Assembly: GCF_042477335.2 (NCBI RefSeq) | Contig: NC_091255.1 | Span: 15,912,501 to 15,976,500 of the forward strand | Length of the DNA stretch: 64,000 nt | DNA from: Ovis canadensis | Taxonomy: Eukaryota; Chordata; Mammalia; Artiodactyla; Bovidae | Reading direction: 5' to 3' | In this document: in pieces, positions 56,622-64,000 of the stretch | How the letters are laid out: the number at the start of each line of letters is the position of its first letter | How positions within the stretch are numbered: the stretch's first letter is position 1 | The notes under the pieces: model-generated | Told to the model about the DNA's origin: nothing | Seen by the model: only the letters and a program-made list of their open reading frames with translations | Database searches by the model: none | Made by a program: the position numbers and the translations under genes

Positions 56622-57150
56622 CTGAAAAAGTCAGGAAGGACCTCGGGGACTCTCAGGCACCCCCATCCACGCGCCATCGCGCCGTCCAAGGCCAAGCATT
56701 TGCAAGTCCAATTTGGGTCCGCACACAAAAGTTCTTTCACAGAGACCTGTCTCAGAGGGCTTGGCTTTCCCAAAGGCTCAGAGAGGAATTTTTAATTGCC
56801 CCTAAGATGGCTAAGGCTGCATAACTAAGACGTATTTACCTACTGCGATGACCCAGTCCTCTAAAAGTGGCCATTACTTTAATGGATATGTTTCTTTAAA
56901 CACATTTCCTTCAGGTTCCTGATCAGTGTGTTTCTTATCCCTCAGGGTTGCTTTGGTGAGATTCTTTCAAAGCCTCAACACACTAAATCAAGTTTAAATT
57001 GTTACTAGAAGGTTCCCCCATGACAAGAAGATTATGTTAAACTTGGGAAGCACCCACGATCCCTCAAAACAGATATTATAATTAAAGTAAATCAAATTTT
57101 GATAATCACACACAAACTCTAAAAGATATTATCATAATAAAAGTATATCA

Positions 57151-57288
57151 AGGGAATTCCCTGGTGGTTCAGTGGTTAGGACTTCCACTTTTACTGCAGG
57201 GAACTCCAGGTTCAATCCCTGGTCGGGGAACTAAGATCCCACAAGCCAGGCAGCACAGCACCCGCCCCCCAAAAAAGGTGAAAAAAAT
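57151..57288 (+). mobile_element. CHR-family SINE (short form) in intron 1
   Basis: 'ggaattccctggtggttcag', 'gttcaatccctggtcgggg', A-rich end. Flanking gtatatcaa and gtatgtcaa may be its duplication. Confidence 0.88.
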
Positions 57289-57535
57289 GTATGTCAAATT
57301 TTAAGATTGATCAGCATTTTTGAGAATTAGTATTCTAATACATTTAAAGATTAAAAAAAAATTTATCCCTTATGATAGCAATTCTGGGAGCCCACTCTTA
57401 AGGAAAAAAGAGCATTGACTTATTATGTATTAGATATTATTTGAAATTCTGAAAAAAATACTTTAAAAATATAAAATAGATTTATTCCAGTTTATCTTGT
57501 CAGCATAGAAATAGGTTTCGGGAGTTAATGCTCAC

Positions 57536-57590
57536 CTGAGAAGAAAATCAGCAAGGTGAGAGACAGCGCAAGCACAAAGAACCCCTTCAT
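57536..57590 (-). CDS. C17orf67: C17orf67-like protein, coding exon 1 (signal peptide)
   Basis: ATG at 57590-57588 with A at -3. Eighteen codons follow, MKGFFVLALSLTLLIFFS, plus one base of the next codon, then donor GTGAGC. One lysine, a long hydrophobic core and a small-residue end (S-G-A-S) make a standard secretory signal peptide, probably cut near residues 19-21 after joining exon 2. The exon is only 55 coding bases, so no gene-length frame reveals it. The start is chosen because it is the only in-frame ATG giving a signal peptide, and because the family starts MK followed by a hydrophobic stretch. Confidence 0.86.
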
Positions 57591-57760
57591 CCTGCTGGGC
57601 CCTCTCTGCCTGTCGCAGAATGAATCCCCCCACAGAGAGCCAGCCTACTTGAAGGAAGCCACATCCGGCCCAAACGCTGTGTGTTCTTTGACTCACAGCG
57701 CTCACAGGATGATGCAAAACTCATCTGACTCGAAGTTTTTATTATGATCACCAAAATATT
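57591..57760 (-). promoter_or_regulatory. 5' UTR / possible promoter of the C17orf67-like gene
   Basis: Upstream of the start codon, a perfect AP-1 site TGACTCA lies near 57697-57703. A TATA-like AATAAAAA (minus strand) is at about 57735-57745, some 150 bases from the ATG. It is not clear whether transcription starts here or at an upstream non-coding exon. No CpG island is present, which argues for a tissue-restricted or distant promoter. Confidence 0.4.
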
Positions 57761-58089
57761 TTCCTCTGAATTCCTATAAATTTTCGTCCTGAGGAAGGAA
57801 ATTATCCCTCTGTCAGATGCCTTTCAGAGCTTGAATTTGACAGAGCAACACGCAACAACCATTTCATTTAAACAGATACATAGACATCTTGGAGTGGCTT
57901 GTGTTTATCTGTAGCTTCTGTTCATGTTCCTATTGTTTCACTGAGGTTGAATCATCTCTTACATTTGCATATTTTATGACATGTTTCCAAAGCCCATTCA
58001 CCAATCTAATTTGACCTCCCCAATAATTTCAGAGGTCGGCATGGAAATTAACCAGGAGCCTGATAAGGGGAAAATTTTTTTCAGCTGAC

Positions 58090-58545
58090 TTTGGAGCCAG
58101 ATAGACCAGGGTTCATGCCCGGGGTTTATGTCTTTCTAGCATTGTAACCTTCTATCAGTCACTTGCCCTCTCTCCTTTTTTAAAAGCGCGTTTTGTTATT
58201 GGTAGCTGTGCTGGGCTTTCCTTTTCTCCGTGCGGGCTTCTCACTGCAGTGACAGCCGTGGGGTCTCTTGCTGCAGAGCGTGCGCTCTAGGTGAGAGAGC
58301 TTCAGTAGCTGCCACTCGCAGGCTGGGCTCAGTAGTTGTATGTGTGGGGGAGAAGGAGGGGATCTCGTTGCTCTGCAGCATGTGGGATCTTCCAGGACTC
58401 ACATTCGAACCGTGTCCCCTGCATTGGCAGGCAGATTCTTAACCGATGGACCACCAGGGAAGTCCTCACCTACCCTTTCTGAACTTCAGTTTCTTCGCCT
58501 GAACAAAAGAAATAACAATACCTACCACGTAGGGAATGAGCTGCA
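58090..58545 (+). repeat. MIR SINE split by a CHR SINE
   Basis: 'gactttggagccagatagacc', 'cagtcacttgccctctctcc', then after the SINE 'ctgaacttcagtttcttcgcc' and 'caatacctaccacgtaggg'. Confidence 0.8.
58178..58467 (-). mobile_element. CHR-family SINE (long form)
   Basis: Antisense: 'gtagctgtgctgggctttcc' to 'ggaccaccagggaagtcc'. It lies in the MIR above. Confidence 0.87.
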
Positions 58546-58680
58546 TAGCTCATCTTCTTTTTATAAACAAGGAAGTGAGGTTCAGAGAGGTGAAATAATG
58601 TCCAAGTTCACACGTTACGCAGAAGTCCAGCCAAATTCTTCTGCCTTTAAAGCCCAGCACTCTTCCCATTATGCCCCCAG
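58546..58680 (-). repeat. MIR SINE fragment, inverted to its neighbour
   Basis: 'ataaacaaggaagtgaggttc', 'agagaggtgaaataatgtcc', 'gcccagcactcttcccatt'. Confidence 0.72.
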
Positions 58681-59385
58681 AAGGGCTCCGGCAATATGCT
58701 ATCCATCCTACTATAAGCAGCCTCGCTCCATACTGAAGTATATTTTTTTAAAGATAATAAAATCTCAGTAAGCTAGTCCTTTTAAATCCAAATCACCAAA
58801 TATATATTACATAAAATTTTTAAAATATTATAAAATACGTGTGTGGATGGTACTTGGCATTGATTGGGATAAAATTCTCAGTTCAGAGAAGGGATCTTAT
58901 GTTTGTGTGGTTACTTTGCCCACTCAAAAGAAAACAGCCTCCTATCGGTAGTGGTCCAAGTTTATGCTAATTTGTGTAACTGATATTAAACCAAAGTGTT
59001 CTGCCCATTCTGTTGGTATAAAAATAGTCTGAACAGAGTATAAACAAAGGGAAAAAAACCCTGCATTGTTAGCAAAGTCACCTCGTATGTTAATTTGCTC
59101 AATATTGTATGTTTGGTTTTATGTACTCTGTTGCTATTAACATCCTTCTGTTTTCATACAGTTTTCAATAACTGTAATTATTGAGAAATTTTAGGAGCAC
59201 TATTTTTGTCACACTAAACACCTTGGTTTTTTATGTGCATTGTCAAGCCTTTTATTCTTTTTATTCTTAGAGCAAACATTAGCTGCATTGTTATACCAAA
59301 TAAATATCTTGGCCATCTCTGTGGGCCAAAAAAAAAAGTTTATACTTAGCTAGAAATTTCTATGTATCCAGTGTAAATTTACTAT
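58681..59385. other. AT-rich unique DNA upstream of the gene
   Basis: About 700 bases without a named repeat. The block 58910-59110 has the look of old unique sequence. No gene or promoter was recognised. Confidence 0.45.
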
Positions 59386-59389
59386 AAGT

Positions 59390-59597
59390 GAAAGTGAGTG
59401 AAGTCGCTCAGTCGTGTCCAACTCTTTGTGACCCCATGGTCTGTAGCCCACCAGGCTCCTCCATCCATGGGATTTTCCAGGCAAGAGTACTGGAGTGGGT
59501 TGCTATTTCCTTCTCCAGGGGATCTTCCCAACCCAGGGATCGAACCCAGGTCTCCCACATTGTAGGCAGATGCCTTACCGTCTGAGCCACCAGGGAA
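59390..59597 (-). mobile_element. Bov-tA SINE
   Basis: Antisense, full length, from 'gtgagtgaagtcgctcagtcg' to 'ctgagccaccagggaa'. Confidence 0.94.
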
Positions 59598-60009
59598 AAA
59601 GTATTTTTTAATTTGGCAACTATTTGCTTTATCAGCACTGACCAATAAAATCATAATGTGAGTCATAGATGCAAGCTACTAATACATAACTTACATTTTT
59701 TTTAGTAGCCACATTTTTATAGTAAAAAAAGATAATAATTTTTAATTATACTTAACATGAAATATCCAAAATATTATCTCAACAAGTAATCAAGATAAAT
59801 AGTGAGATATTTCACATTCTTTTTTTTTTTTTGTACCACATATTTAACACTTGAACATTTCAAGTGCTCAGTAGCCACATGGGCCTGCTTTCTTCCATCT
59901 CTCTTGCCACCACCAGAATCTAAGCTACTATTACCTCTCACCCAGCTGCCTGTACCCATCTCCCAAGAGGTCTCCCAGCTTCCCTCCCTGTTTGCTTCAA
60001 TCCATTCTC
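59598..60009. other. AT-rich to mixed unique DNA
   Basis: A poly(T) run lies at 59819-59832. No repeat family or gene was recognised. Confidence 0.4.
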
Positions 60010-60420
60010 CATGTAGCAATAATGATAGTCTTCTTAAAACAGAAACACAAAATATAAATCGGGCCTCATCACTTCCCTGCTTAATAATCCTTCTTCACTG
60101 TCCCACTGTGCTCAGAACAGAATGAGAATCCCTACGATGCATTACAGGATGCTGTGTCATCGGGGACTGTGGTCCTTTCCAAACCCGGTCCAAGCACACA
60201 CCTCCAGCTCATGCCAATCTAGCTACACTTCATTACTCCACAAGCCCTCTCCCACCCAGGACCTTTGCACACGCTCTGCTTCCCTGTTCCTGGATTTTTC
60301 TCAATCTCCAGGCGTCTGTTTGTAATTTCCCTTGCACAAGCAAGCACCAACCTATGTAATGAAGCTTCCCTGCCACGACTACAACTGTCCACCTCATAGC
60401 ACTCCCTGTAAACAGGTAAA
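60010..60420 (-). repeat. L2 LINE 3' end
   Basis: Antisense L2 over about 400 bases: 'catcacttccctgcttaataa', 'cccaggacctttgcacacgc', 'atgaagcttccctgccacg'. An ancient, well-preserved stretch. Confidence 0.75.
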
Positions 60421-60499
60421 TGTTGTCTTTGTTTACTTTTTAAAATCCGTCTCCTCCATTGGATTGTAAACTCTAAGTAAGCCTGGATTACTTTTCTAA

Positions 60500-61062
60500 T
60501 TTAAAAAAAAAAAAAAAAAACAGAAAGAAGAGGGACCCTTGAGTGGACAGAAGTGCTACTGGAGAAAGGCTGTATCCCGCCCTGGGATACTGCTTCAAGG
60601 TCTCAGGTGAAAAGCCATCCGGGTGTGATACTGGCAGGTCATTCACATGCCTTTCAGGTGGGGCTCTGGGGATATCATCTCACAAAAGGGAACAATGGCA
60701 AAACTGAAAGAGCAAGATCGTCTTGGGAGTGTCATTCTGGTGGGGAGAATTTCCTTCTATTTGCCTATGATCATCTCCAGGGAAACTGGGAGCATCAGTT
60801 AGATGAGTCACCAGGGCTCACAGCAGAAGGCACAGTTCCCCCAAAATCCACAAGGTGGCAGAGTGGAGAGAAGAACCTGGGACAACCAAGGTCAGGGGAA
60901 GACACTCAAGGCCACCAAGGTTCACTATTCCATAAGCTGCCAACCACACCAGAGAATCCATGGGAGGTGGAGAGAGACGGCGCTGCAGTGCCTCAGACTG
61001 TTCTCCTACCTTTTAAACTGATCTGAAGGCCCTCATCAATCTGAGGCATGACAACATTTAAG
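60500..61062. other. unique DNA with a 157-codon open frame
   Basis: A poly(A) run at 60500-60520, then repeat-free sequence. The frame at 60553-61026 (plus strand) is the longest one outside repeats on this side of the gene. It has no signal peptide, transmembrane segment or domain that I recognise. A CDS is possible but not supported. Confidence 0.35.
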
Positions 61063-61507
61063 AGTGGTTTCTCCAGTAGTCATCTATGGATGTGAGAGGT
61101 GGACCATAAAGAAAGCTGAGCGTCGAAGAAGGATGCTTTTGAACTGTGGTGCTGGAGAAGACTCTCGAGAGTCCCTTGGACTGCAGGAGATCCAACCAGT
61201 CAATCCTAAATCCTAAAGGAAATCAGTCCTGAATATTCATTGGAAGGACTGATGCTGAAGCTGAAGCTCCAATACTTTGGCCACCTGCTGCGAAGAACTG
61301 AGTCGTTGAAAACACCCTGATGGCAGGAAAAATTGGAGGCAGGAGGAGAAGGGGACGACAGAGGATGAGATGGTTGGATGGCATCACCGACTCAATGGAC
61401 ATGAGTTTGAGCAAGCTCTGGGAGCTGGTGATAGACAGGGAAGCCTGGCGTGCTGCAATCCATGGGGTCACAAAGAGTCAGACAGGACTGAGCGACTGAA
61501 CTGACTG
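61063..61507 (+). mobile_element. BovB 3'-end fragment
   Basis: Sense BovB: 'agtcatctatggatgtgagag' to 'caggactgagcgactgaac'. About 445 bases with several small deletions. Confidence 0.93.
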
Positions 61508-61542
61508 AAGAATATATAAAGGAAGAATAGGAAAAGGAAAGA

Positions 61543-61742
61543 GTTAGTCACTCAGTCGTGTCTGACTCTCTGCGACCCCATGAACTGTAGCCCTCCAGGC
61601 TCCTCTGTCCATGGGATTCTCCAGGCAAGAGTACTGGAGTGGGGTGCCATCTCCTCCTCCAGATCTTCCCAGCCCAGGGATTGAACCTGGGTCTCCCACA
61701 TTGCAGGCAGATTCCTTACCATCTGAACCACCAGGGGAGCCC
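61543..61742 (-). mobile_element. Bov-tA SINE
   Basis: Antisense, full length, from 'gttagtcactcagtcgtgtc' to 'gaaccaccaggggagcccc'. Confidence 0.94.
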
Positions 61743-61775
61743 CAAAGGAAGGATACTACCACCCATATTCACAGC

Positions 61776-61905
61776 TGCTGCTGCTGCTGCGTCGCTTCAG
61801 TCGTGTCCAACTCTGGGCGAGCCCATAGACGGCAGCCCACCAGGCTCCCCCGTCTCTGGGATTCTCCAGGCAAGAACACTGGAGTGGGGTGCCATTGACC
61901 CCTGA
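61776..61905 (-). mobile_element. BOV-A2 SINE, one unit
   Basis: Antisense: 'ctgctgctgctgctgcgtcg' to 'cactggagtggggtgccattg'. The second unit is absent. Confidence 0.9.
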
Positions 61906-61954
61906 CATAATTGACATTTTCATTTGTATCGGTTTCCTATCTCTCTCTCTCTTT

Positions 61955-62240
61955 TTTAATAAGTTTGCATTGACTTATTTTGGGCTGTGCTGGGTCTTTG
62001 TTGCTCTATGGGCTTTCTCTAGCTGTGATGCGAGGGCTTCTCACCGTGGCTGCTTCTCTGGTTGCGGAGCCCAGGCTGTAGGGTGCATGGGCTTCAGGAG
62101 CAGCGGCTTCTGGGCTCTAGAGCACAGGCTAAATAGTTGCTCTGCGGCATGTGGGATCCTCCCGGGTCAGGGATCAATCGAACCTACGTCTCCTGCTTTG
62201 GCAGGCTGATTCCCCCACTGAGTCATCAGGGAAACCCTCC
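61955..62240 (-). mobile_element. CHR-family SINE (long form)
   Basis: Antisense: 'tgggctgtgctgggtctttg' to 'gagtcatcagggaaaccc'. Confidence 0.87.
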
Positions 62241-63104
62241 CATCTCTTTTAAAAAGAAATTCTTCAAAGTTTAAGGATCGGTGATGAAGCCAACATCCTC
62301 AAGCTCTCAACATAATCACACCGCATAGTGTTTCAATAGGGTAAGACAGTGATTTCAAATTCTGTGAGTTAAAGAAACTTCAGAAACAAGAGGACATCTT
62401 TCCTTTCTAACTACAGAAAGCTGCTGAACCGGCCCCAAGAGAATAATAATTCTCTTGTCCACATTCTTTAGGCCCAGAGCCAATTAAATAAATACTAACA
62501 TTTCCTTTCATAGTTGTTTTCTTTTTAATTTCTCTTTTCTGTTTTCCTTTTTTTTTTTTTTTGCTCTTTCTTTTCCACTAGACTACAAACTCATGTACAT
62601 AGGATTCTTGTACACTGTTCATAAAGTACCTCCATAAACTGCGTGTGTACCCACCCACATGTTAATTTACAGGCACACTACGTGAGATGTTCGGCGTGGG
62701 CTAGGTGGACTGAATTATTAGCATCAGGTTTTCACCATCGCCACTGCACATCTGTGCTCTTTACCATACGGCGCTGCAGTCCTGTCCCTTAACTTCAGGC
62801 CCGGCCGAGTGATGGGCTCTGGACAGTGGGAGGGTGGCAGACGTGGCACAAACAGAGGCAGGAAACGTATTTGTGTAGTTCCGTGTGCCCTCTTGCATTT
62901 TGCAGTCATTGCTGCAAAAAGAGCTTTCCCCAGACAGCTGCCGTCCTTCAAGCTTGGTCTCAGAATTAGTTCACATGGAAAGTGTCTCCACCGATGTGCA
63001 GCCGGCAGCAGACCCACCCAGCCCAGCCAGCCTTGCTCAGCTGCCCTCTAGCTACCACAGCCTGTAGCAGAGCCTCCCAATAATCTGCAGGCTCTTGAGA
63101 CTGT
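62241..63104. other. unique DNA, no gene seen
   Basis: A poly(T) run is at 62549-62562. The rest is unique, with chance open frames on both strands at 62724-63067. Confidence 0.45.
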
Positions 63105-63312
63105 GTGTGCTGTGCTTAGTTGCTCAGTCGTGTCCAACTATTTGTGAGCCATGGACTGTGGGCCGCCAGGCTCCTCCGTCCATAGGATTCTCCAGGCAAG
63201 AATACTGGAGTGGGTTGCCATGCCCTCCTCCAGGGGATCTTTCCAACCCAGGGATTGAACCCAGGTCTCCCTCATTGCAGACGCATTCTTTACCCACTGA
63301 GCCACCAGGAAA
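63105..63312 (-). mobile_element. Bov-tA SINE
   Basis: Antisense: 'gtgcttagttgctcagtcgtg' to 'cactgagccaccagg'. Confidence 0.94.
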
Positions 63313-63346
63313 TGATTGTTACTTCAAATCATGGAATTAGGGAGCG

Positions 63347-63440
63347 GGCTTCCCGGGTGGTGCTACTGGTAAAGAACTCACCCGCCAAAGCAGGAGACAT
63401 AAGAGACGAGGGTTTGATCCCTGAGTCGGGAAGTTTGCAC
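63347..63440 (+). mobile_element. Bov-tA SINE, 5' head only
   Basis: Sense: 'gggcttcccgggtggtgctac' to 'gatccctgagtcgggaag'. The 3' two-thirds is missing. Confidence 0.88.
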
Positions 63441-63496
63441 AAACGAGCTAGGAGCAGTTTGTTACGCAGCATTGCTCTGACAGCAGATAACTGATG

Positions 63497-64000
63497 CTGT
63501 TGTTATCCGGTCGCTAAGTCATGTCCAACCCTTTTCAACGCCATGGACTGTAGCACACCAGGCTCCTCTGTCCTTCACTATCTTCTGAAGTTTGCTCAAA
63601 TTCATGTGCATTGCCTGAGTGATGCTATCCAACCTATCTTATCCTCTGCTGCCCTCTTCTCCTCCTGCCCTCCAATCTTTCCCAGCATCAGGGGCTTTTC
63701 CAATAAGTCAACTCTTCATATCAGATGGCCAGAGTACTGGAGCTTCAGCTTCAGCATCAGTCCTTCCAGTGAATATTCAGGGTTGATTTCCTTTTGGATT
63801 GACTGGTTTGATCTTGCCGTCTAAGGGACTCTCAAGAGTCTTCTGCAGCACCGCAACTTGAAAGCATCAATTCTTTCGTGCTCACCCTTCTTTACGGTCC
63901 AACTCTCACATCCATACATGACTACTGGAAAAATCATAGGTTTGACTGTAAGCACCTTTGTCAGAAAAGTAATGTCTCTGATTTTCAACATGCTGCCTAG
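63497..64000 (-). mobile_element. BovB 3'-end fragment, runs off the window
   Basis: Antisense BovB, about 500 bases, continuing past the right edge at 'gattttcaacatgctg'. It carries the C-terminal part of the RT and the 3' end. Confidence 0.93.

Larger units (their letters stand above)
34176..57590 (-). other. C17orf67: gene span (coding part): C17orf67-like small secreted protein
   Basis: Three coding exons read on the minus strand: 57590-57536, 56621-56521 and 34292-34176. Intron 1 (57535-56622) is 0.9 kb; intron 2 (56520-34293) is 22 kb. Splice sites are GTGAGC/TTTTTCAG and GTGAGT/TTTCACAG. Phases match exactly: exon 1 ends one base into a codon, and exon 2 ends on a codon boundary. The joined frame has 90 codons and no stop. 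I recognise the family as the vertebrate C17orf67 orthologues: short, predicted secreted, function unknown. Synteny fits the human 17q22 region between NOG and DGKE, but no neighbour is visible here. The transcription start, any 5' non-coding exon and the poly(A) site were not found. Confidence 0.85.

Noticed and set aside
56525..56824. 99-codon plus-strand frame
   Set aside because: It overlaps coding exon 2 of the minus-strand gene; the exon's splice sites and phase explain the sequence better.

Overview
This is nuclear DNA of a ruminant (cattle, buffalo, sheep, goat or a close relative). The repeats show it: many BovB (RTE) LINE pieces, tRNA-derived Bov-tA SINEs, dimeric BOV-A2 SINEs ending in a CAG/AGC run, CHR-family SINEs and the ruminant L1 3' end. 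I cannot tell which species. Almost every long open reading frame here is a repeat relic or chance. I see no bacterial features, CRISPR array, operon or novel multi-gene system.

The main discovery is one small split protein-coding gene on the minus strand, spanning most of the right half. It has three short coding exons at 57590-57536, 56621-56521 and 34292-34176, with consensus AG/GT splice sites and compatible phases (1, then 0). Together they give a 90-residue protein with an N-terminal signal peptide. I recognise it as the orthologue of human C17orf67, a small predicted secreted protein of unknown function. Intron 2 is about 22 kb and filled with nested retrotransposons. The 5' UTR start and the polyadenylation site were not found.

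Layout. 1-10900: a BovB fragment at the left edge, unique DNA, a long 5'-truncated BovB (3965-6258) with a broken reverse transcriptase, SINEs, and a degenerate tRNA-Phe-like gene (8400-8329, minus). 11010-15734: two same-strand LTR copies bracketing a decayed class I endogenous retrovirus. 15735-22700: mostly unique DNA with ancient MIR/L2, a CpG island at 18962-19330 beside an unusual unique stretch, then an old L1 split by a BOV-A2. 22700-34000: ancient L1, CHR and Bov-tA SINEs, and a ruminant L1 3' end split by a BovB copy, both with target-site duplications (TSDs). 34000-57600: the C17orf67-like gene; its intron 2 holds an antisense L1 split by two tandem BovB copies, a processed SNX7 pseudogene (45961-47720), a CA-rich satellite-like tract and a CpG-rich block. 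57600-64000: sequence upstream of the gene's coding start, with SINEs, L2 and BovB fragments.

Boundaries of repeats are by eye, usually good to about 5-20 bases, and exact where a TSD is quoted. Family names come from recognition, not from a database search.
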